In this document: positions 14,513 to 17,698 of the stretch, in pieces
Position numbering within the stretch: the stretch's first letter is position 1
Layout of the letters: each line of letters opens with the position of its first letter
Assembly: GCA_045591175.1 (NCBI GenBank)
Contig: JAZNSI010000049.1
Coordinates: forward strand, 1-17,698
Direction of reading: 5' to 3'
From: UBA11524 sp045591175
GTDB lineage: Bacteria > Bacillota > Clostridia > Christensenellales > Aristaeellaceae
DNA length: 17,698 nucleotides
The notes under the pieces: generated by a model
What the model was told of the DNA's origin: nothing
The model's database searches: none
The model's input: the letters and a program-made list of their open reading frames with translations, nothing else
Made by a program: the position numbers and the translations under genes

Positions 14513-17152
14513 ATGAAATCTATGGTTCGTAGATTGAGTCTGGTTCTTCTCTTGATGCCTTTACTACTTGTTTTTTGTGCTGCAGCAAAACCTGAAAAGA
14601 TATATGATGAAGCGCAATCCTTGCTAGCTCACGGTAAATATGCCGAAGCTGCTGAAAAGTTTGGGAGTATTGGTAGCTATGAAGATGCATCTGTTCTTGC
14701 CATGTATTGTAAGGCTTGCGCATTAGCTGAAAGTGGTCATTACGACATTGCTATTACTGCGTTGCAACAGATGGGGGATTTTAAGGATTGCCCCATGCGT
14801 GTTGTCTACTATTCTGCGCGTTCATATGAAGAGTCAGCGGGTGAAGATGATTGGGAAAGCCTAGAGTCTGCCATTGCGCTCTATAACCAGTATCCACTAT
14901 TTATGGATTGTTTCGAACGTAGCACATCCCTTTTGAACAAAGTTGAGGGTATAAAGAGTGCCCAATATGATAGCGCAGTAGCCGCAGGTGAAAGTGGGCA
15001 GTGGGATGTGGCGAGAAACTTATTTATCCGACTTGGAACTTATCGCGATAGTGCTGAACGCATTCCATACTATGAGCTTCGACATGCCGAAACCGTCTTG
15101 GTAGATTCAGTCGATCAGGATTTAGTTCTTGCGGTGGCCGAGATGTATGGTGAGAATCCTGATTATCTTGATTGCGGTAGCCGTTCAGAGACCATGCGAG
15201 CAAAAGCGGATAGAATCGTTGCGGGCAAATATGAACAAGTCACCGCGTTAATAGCTGAAGGTAAGTGTAGTGAAGCAGAACATGTTCTTGTCAACTTTGG
15301 CGAATATGGCGGTGATAAGATCAAGGACTGTTACGTTGCGATTGCAGAAAAGTATATCGAAATGGGTCAATGGGACGAAGCGTACACTGCGTATGTTTTA
15401 GCTGGTTGGGGCACTGATGCTTTTAAAGCATACTATGACAAAGCGGAAACTATGCTTGGCGAAGGTAACTGGGAAGAGGCATCTGAAGCATTTAAAGAGG
15501 CGGGTTCATACAAGGACGCCAAGAAACGTATTAATGAGCCCTTCTATAGGCAAGGTGAAGTTTTGCTAGATAGTGGTGATGAAGCTGGTGCCATTGCAGC
15601 ATTTAAGAGGGCTGGTTCTTATTCAGATGCAGTTAAGCGTTATCAGGCGGTTTATTATGTGCAGGCTGAACGCTATTTAATTGCAGGCCAATGGGAAGAA
15701 TCTTCTGCCGCTTTTGTGAAGGCTGAATCCTATCTGGATGCCAAGTCGCGCATTAATGAACCTTATTATCGACAGGGCGAGTCGTTGATGGCTGAAGGTA
15801 AGTGGGCGGAAGCATCGTCAGCGTTTAAGAAGGCAGGTTCATACAAGGATGCCAAGGAACGCATTAATGAGCCCTTCTATAGGCAAGGCGAAGTTTTGCT
15901 AGATAGTGGCGATGAAGCTGGTGCTATTGCAGCATTTAAGAGGGCCGGAGCTTATTCTGACGCTGTTCAATGCTATCAGGCAATATACTATACTCAAGCT
16001 GAACGTTATTTGTCCGAAGGTAAGTGGGCGGAAGCATCTGCAGCATTTAGAAAGGCGGGTTCATACAAGGATGCCAAGGAACGCATTAATGAGCCCTTCT
16101 ATAGGCAAGGCGAAGTTTTGCTAGATAGTGGCGATGAAGCTGGTGCTATTGCAGCATTTAAGAGGGCCGGAGCTTATTCTAACGCTGTTCAATGCTATCA
16201 GGCAATATACTATACTCAAGCTGAACGTTATTTGTCCGAAGGTAAGTGGGCGGAAGCATCTGCAGCATTTAGAAAGGCGAGTTCATACAAGGATGCCAAG
16301 GAACGCATTGGTGAGCCATACTACAAGCAAGCAGAGATTCTGATGGCTGCGGAAGATTGGCTTGGAGCCGCTGCAGCATTCAAACGCGCGGGAGATTATG
16401 GAGATGCTGTGGTGCGCATCAAAGAGGCTAACTACAAGCATGCTGAGGCGCTGTTGGCTGCGGGGAATTACCAGGAAGCTTTCGAAGTATTCTGCGCAAT
16501 TAGTTATTACCAAAACAGTTCACAGCGTGCACAAGCGATTTACTTTAATGCGCTTAATCCTGACCTCATGAAAGCTGAAGTAGGTAGCCATGTCGAATTC
16601 GGCACTTATGATCAGGACAATAATAAAACCAATGGTGCTGAGCCCATTAGTTGGATAGTGCTAGAAAGAACGGATAACCGTCTATTTCTCGTTAGCACAG
16701 ACGTTCTGGATTGCAAGCCTTTCAACAACCGTTATACAAAGGTAAGATGGGAAAACAGTACGCTTAACACTTGGTTAAATGTGACATTTTTCTATGAGGC
16801 GTTCTCTGAGTTTGAACAGGCACTGATACAGGGGAAAAACCCCGTATCACTTCTTAGTCTAGAAGATGTTTACAAGTATTCCCTTGATAAGAAGTTTGTC
16901 TCACCTACAGTACGAGCATTGTATGCTGGTGTAATGACAAATCACAACGATCCTGTATATCGTAGCCATCTAAAACGAACTGACAATAATTGTAGTTGGT
17001 GGCTTTGCACTTCGGGCGACTATCTCTCCGAGGCATATGTTGTTATGTATAACGGCAAGATTTATGAAACGAATGTCAATTATGATGGCGCAGGTGTACG
17101 TCCTGTGATTTGGATAAGCGTTCCAACGATGGATGCTGAAGATGGGAACTAG
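14513..17152 (+). CDS. Exported TPR-like repeat protein with C-terminal DUF6273 domain
   Basis: This 879-residue protein starts at 14513, eight bases after GGAGG. A signal peptide (about 1-27: basic KSMVRRLS, then LVLLLMPLLLVFCAAA) directs export. The cysteine at the end of LVFC is not a good lipobox. Residues about 28-685 are a solenoid of helical repeats of about 37 residues, recognisable by G.W.EA..AF..AGSY.DA; they are degenerate tetratricopeptide-like units. The last 190 residues form a DUF6273 domain (VGSHVEFGTYDQ, ISWIVLE, VLDCKPFN, NSTLNTWLN, WWLCTSG, GVRPVIWI), common in extracellular proteins of Clostridia and of unknown role. The gene has its own promoter. Near-identical 222-base units at 15841-16284 show recent internal expansion. 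A surface or ligand-binding role is inferred. Confidence 0.88.
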   Translation: MKSMVRRLSLVLLLMPLLLVFCAAAKPEKIYDEAQSLLAHGKYAEAAEKFGSIGSYEDASVLAMYCKACALAESGHYDIAITALQQMGDFKDCPMRVVYYSARSYEESAGEDDWESLESAIALYNQYPLFMDCFERSTSLLNKVEGIKSAQYDSAVAAGESGQWDVARNLFIRLGTYRDSAERIPYYELRHAETVLVDSVDQDLVLAVAEMYGENPDYLDCGSRSETMRAKADRIVAGKYEQVTALIAEGKCSEAEHVLVNFGEYGGDKIKDCYVAIAEKYIEMGQWDEAYTAYVLAGWGTDAFKAYYDKAETMLGEGNWEEASEAFKEAGSYKDAKKRINEPFYRQGEVLLDSGDEAGAIAAFKRAGSYSDAVKRYQAVYYVQAERYLIAGQWEESSAAFVKAESYLDAKSRINEPYYRQGESLMAEGKWAEASSAFKKAGSYKDAKERINEPFYRQGEVLLDSGDEAGAIAAFKRAGAYSDAVQCYQAIYYTQAERYLSEGKWAEASAAFRKAGSYKDAKERINEPFYRQGEVLLDSGDEAGAIAAFKRAGAYSNAVQCYQAIYYTQAERYLSEGKWAEASAAFRKASSYKDAKERIGEPYYKQAEILMAAEDWLGAAAAFKRAGDYGDAVVRIKEANYKHAEALLAAGNYQEAFEVFCAISYYQNSSQRAQAIYFNALNPDLMKAEVGSHVEFGTYDQDNNKTNGAEPISWIVLERTDNRLFLVSTDVLDCKPFNNRYTKVRWENSTLNTWLNVTFFYEAFSEFEQALIQGKNPVSLLSLEDVYKYSLDKKFVSPTVRALYAGVMTNHNDPVYRSHLKRTDNNCSWWLCTSGDYLSEAYVVMYNGKIYETNVNYDGAGVRPVIWISVPTMDAEDGN
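15841..16284 (+). repeat. Tandem 222-base near-identical repeats inside the TPR-like gene
   Basis: The unit beginning ATACAAGGATGCCAAGGAAC at 15841 recurs at 16063 and begins again at 16285, an exact 222-base (74-residue) period. The two full units differ at only one noticed position (GAC to AAC, Asp to Asn), with a Gly-to-Ser change near the end of the second unit (GCGGGT to GCGAGT). The 222-base unit is two 37-residue repeats. A more diverged copy starts at 15508, 333 bases (three half-units) earlier. Confidence 0.9.
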
Positions 17153-17350
17153 TTTGTACTATGCTAACGAAAAAGAAAAAAATCCATCTTCCTTGGAAAG
17201 TAGCAGTATCCTATTTGGGACTATGAAAAAGACAATGAGCCAACATGAAATCGCGATTACTCGTTACTCTGCTTTAGGGAGAAGAGGGGGAGATAGCATG
17301 CCGAGAACACGTTACGATCGAAGAAGAAACTGATCTCTGGTACCGCCATA
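17153..17350. other. Right-end spacer, no supported gene
   Basis: Only short frames occur here. One at 17161-17226 would encode 21 residues (MLTKKKKIHLPWKVAVSYLG, then L) and another at 17224-17333 would encode a basic peptide ending PRTRYDRRRN. Neither has a clear ribosome binding site: the purine run GGGAGA at 17289-17294 precedes only an 11-codon frame from 17299. They could be remnants of an excisionase-type gene, but nothing in them proves this. Confidence 0.3.
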
Positions 17351-17352
17351 TA

Positions 17353-17471
17353 TGATGTGTTCATAATAAAAACATCATATGATGTGCACGGAAATCGACC
17401 AAATTTTCTCGATTGACAGGGATGCATCAATGTGTTATGATGTGCACGGATTAACCGAATATGATGTGTCT
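17353..17471. repeat. Cluster of TGATGTG repeats at the element's right end
   Basis: TGATGTGTTC (17353-17362), the palindrome CATCATATGATG (17373-17384) running into ATGATGTGCACGGA, a second ATGATGTGCACGGA (17437-17450) and TGATGTGTCT (17462-17471) lie within 120 bases. TGATGTGTCT is also in the arms of the hairpin beside the integrase (378-387 and, inverted, 349-358). They look like binding sites for the integrase or another element protein, and the last copy sits where base composition switches to the GGGtGRT coding piece. Confidence 0.6.
17413..17441 (+). promoter_or_regulatory. Near-consensus promoter pointing at the GGGtGRT fragment
   Basis: TTGACA (17413-17418), a 17-base spacer and TATGAT (17436-17441), with a start expected near 17448. 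The -10 lies inside a copy of the ATGATGTGCACGGA repeat, so a repeat-binding protein would be able to block it. Confidence 0.75.
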
Positions 17472-17473
17472 AA

Positions 17474-17698
17474 GTGGAGTCTGCTGACGTGAAGGAAGAT
17501 CATGCCCTGACCGTTGTGAAGACCACCGCTTACTCCGACGGCGAGCGCGCGAAGGTCAACTGCTACGGCGCTGACGACGTCCGCGAGGGCGTTGCCATCA
17601 TGTGGCACGAGGGTGTTGGCGTTTCCATCACCGGTAACTCCACCAACCCCACCCGCTTCCAGCACCCCGTTGCTGGCACCTACAAGAAGGAAATGACC
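17474..17698 (+). CDS. GGGtGRT-family protein, central part lacking its N-terminus (partial)
   Basis: The open frame runs from just after an in-frame TAA (17471-17473) to the window's end (75 codons). It contains AYSDGERAKVNCYGADDVRE and GNSTNPTRFQHPVAGTYKK, which I take to be the segment that precedes the GGGTGRT signature in this family. Codon use is the same C/G-biased type as the piece at 1-246. There is no good ribosome binding site or typical N-terminus (possible GTGs at 17474 and 17489), so it looks like a gene cut at its 5' side by the element's end. Joined to bases 1-246 it would give about 156 residues, a C-terminal portion only. Confidence 0.65.
   Translation, partial: MESADVKEDHALTVVKTTAYSDGERAKVNCYGADDVREGVAIMWHEGVGVSITGNSTNPTRFQHPVAGTYKKEMT

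Larger units (their letters stand above)
1..17698. mobile_element. Integrative element, possibly a complete circle opened inside a GGGtGRT gene
   Basis: The window holds an integrase at one end, repeats at the other, a resolvase, antirestriction and SOS-type genes, and cargo surface proteins. Pieces of an apparently single GGGtGRT-family gene lie at both edges. The right piece has exactly 75 codons to the last base, and the left piece is in frame from base 1, so the edges join as ...YKKEMT|KYFSVAS.... This is expected if the sequence is a circular molecule linearised at an arbitrary point, or if gene copies flank an integrated element. No relaxase, type IV secretion or phage structural gene was found. 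The circular reading is an inference, and a few codons could be missing at the joint. Confidence 0.6.

Noticed and set aside
14513..14600. Lipoprotein signal at the start of the TPR-like protein
   Set aside because: The candidate lipobox is LVFC, with phenylalanine just before the cysteine, which is unfavourable. An ordinary signal peptide fits better.
15841..16284. Regular repeats as a CRISPR array
   Set aside because: The 222-base units are contiguous, without spacers, and lie in frame in a protein gene.
1..17698. Conjugative element or phage
   Set aside because: No relaxase, coupling protein, secretion ATPase, capsid, portal or terminase was recognised on either strand.

Overview
The window reads as a mobile element of a Gram-positive anaerobe, most likely a gut Clostridia-type Bacillota. 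The basis is strong AGGAGG ribosome binding sites on nearly every gene, sigma-A type promoters, an LPVTG sorting signal, a dockerin, BspA-like leucine-rich repeats and a GGGtGRT-family gene. No tRNA, rRNA, CRISPR array or IS transposase is visible.

Layout. Bases 1-246 are the 3' end of a GGGtGRT-family gene, and bases 17474-17698 are a central piece of a gene that appears to be the same family, in the same frame and with the same GC-rich codon use. The last codon of the window joins the first codon in frame. The simplest reading is that the window is a circular element cut inside the 3' half of this gene, or two copies of the gene flanking an integrated element. Next to the left piece lies a hairpin and a tyrosine integrase (411-1343), then a large uncharacterised P-loop helicase-like protein (1420-3567), which is the best candidate for a replication protein. 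A 550-base non-coding stretch follows, rich in stem-loops. Then come a divergent XRE repressor / zinc-ribbon membrane protein pair (4117-4831, the latter broken or frameshifted at an A6 run) and a serine resolvase (minus, ending 4937).

From 9821 down to 5652 a minus-strand block encodes a DinB/UmuC-type Y-family polymerase, a small unknown protein, an SRAP (YedK/HMCES) abasic-site protein, a 91-residue coiled-coil protein, an ArdC-type antirestriction metalloprotease-like protein and two small unknown proteins. Terminator-like hairpins divide it into about three transcripts. The dinB promoter carries two SOS-box-like operators. This is a DNA-damage and antirestriction module of the kind carried by elements that enter cells as single-stranded or damaged DNA.

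The rightmost third (10177-17152) is cargo: an XRE regulator, a decayed DUF6273 gene, a 1089-residue sortase-anchored surface protein (signal peptide, transglutaminase-like domain, LRR_5 repeats, dockerin, Ig-like domain, LPVTG) and an 879-residue exported protein made of 37-residue TPR-like repeats ending in a DUF6273 domain. Its base composition is more AT-rich than the flanks. The right end (17351-17471) has several ATGATGTG repeats and a near-consensus promoter pointing at the GGGtGRT fragment; the hairpin beside the integrase uses the same TGATGTGTCT sequence. No relaxase, coupling protein or capsid gene is visible, so the element is self-integrating but probably not self-transmissible.
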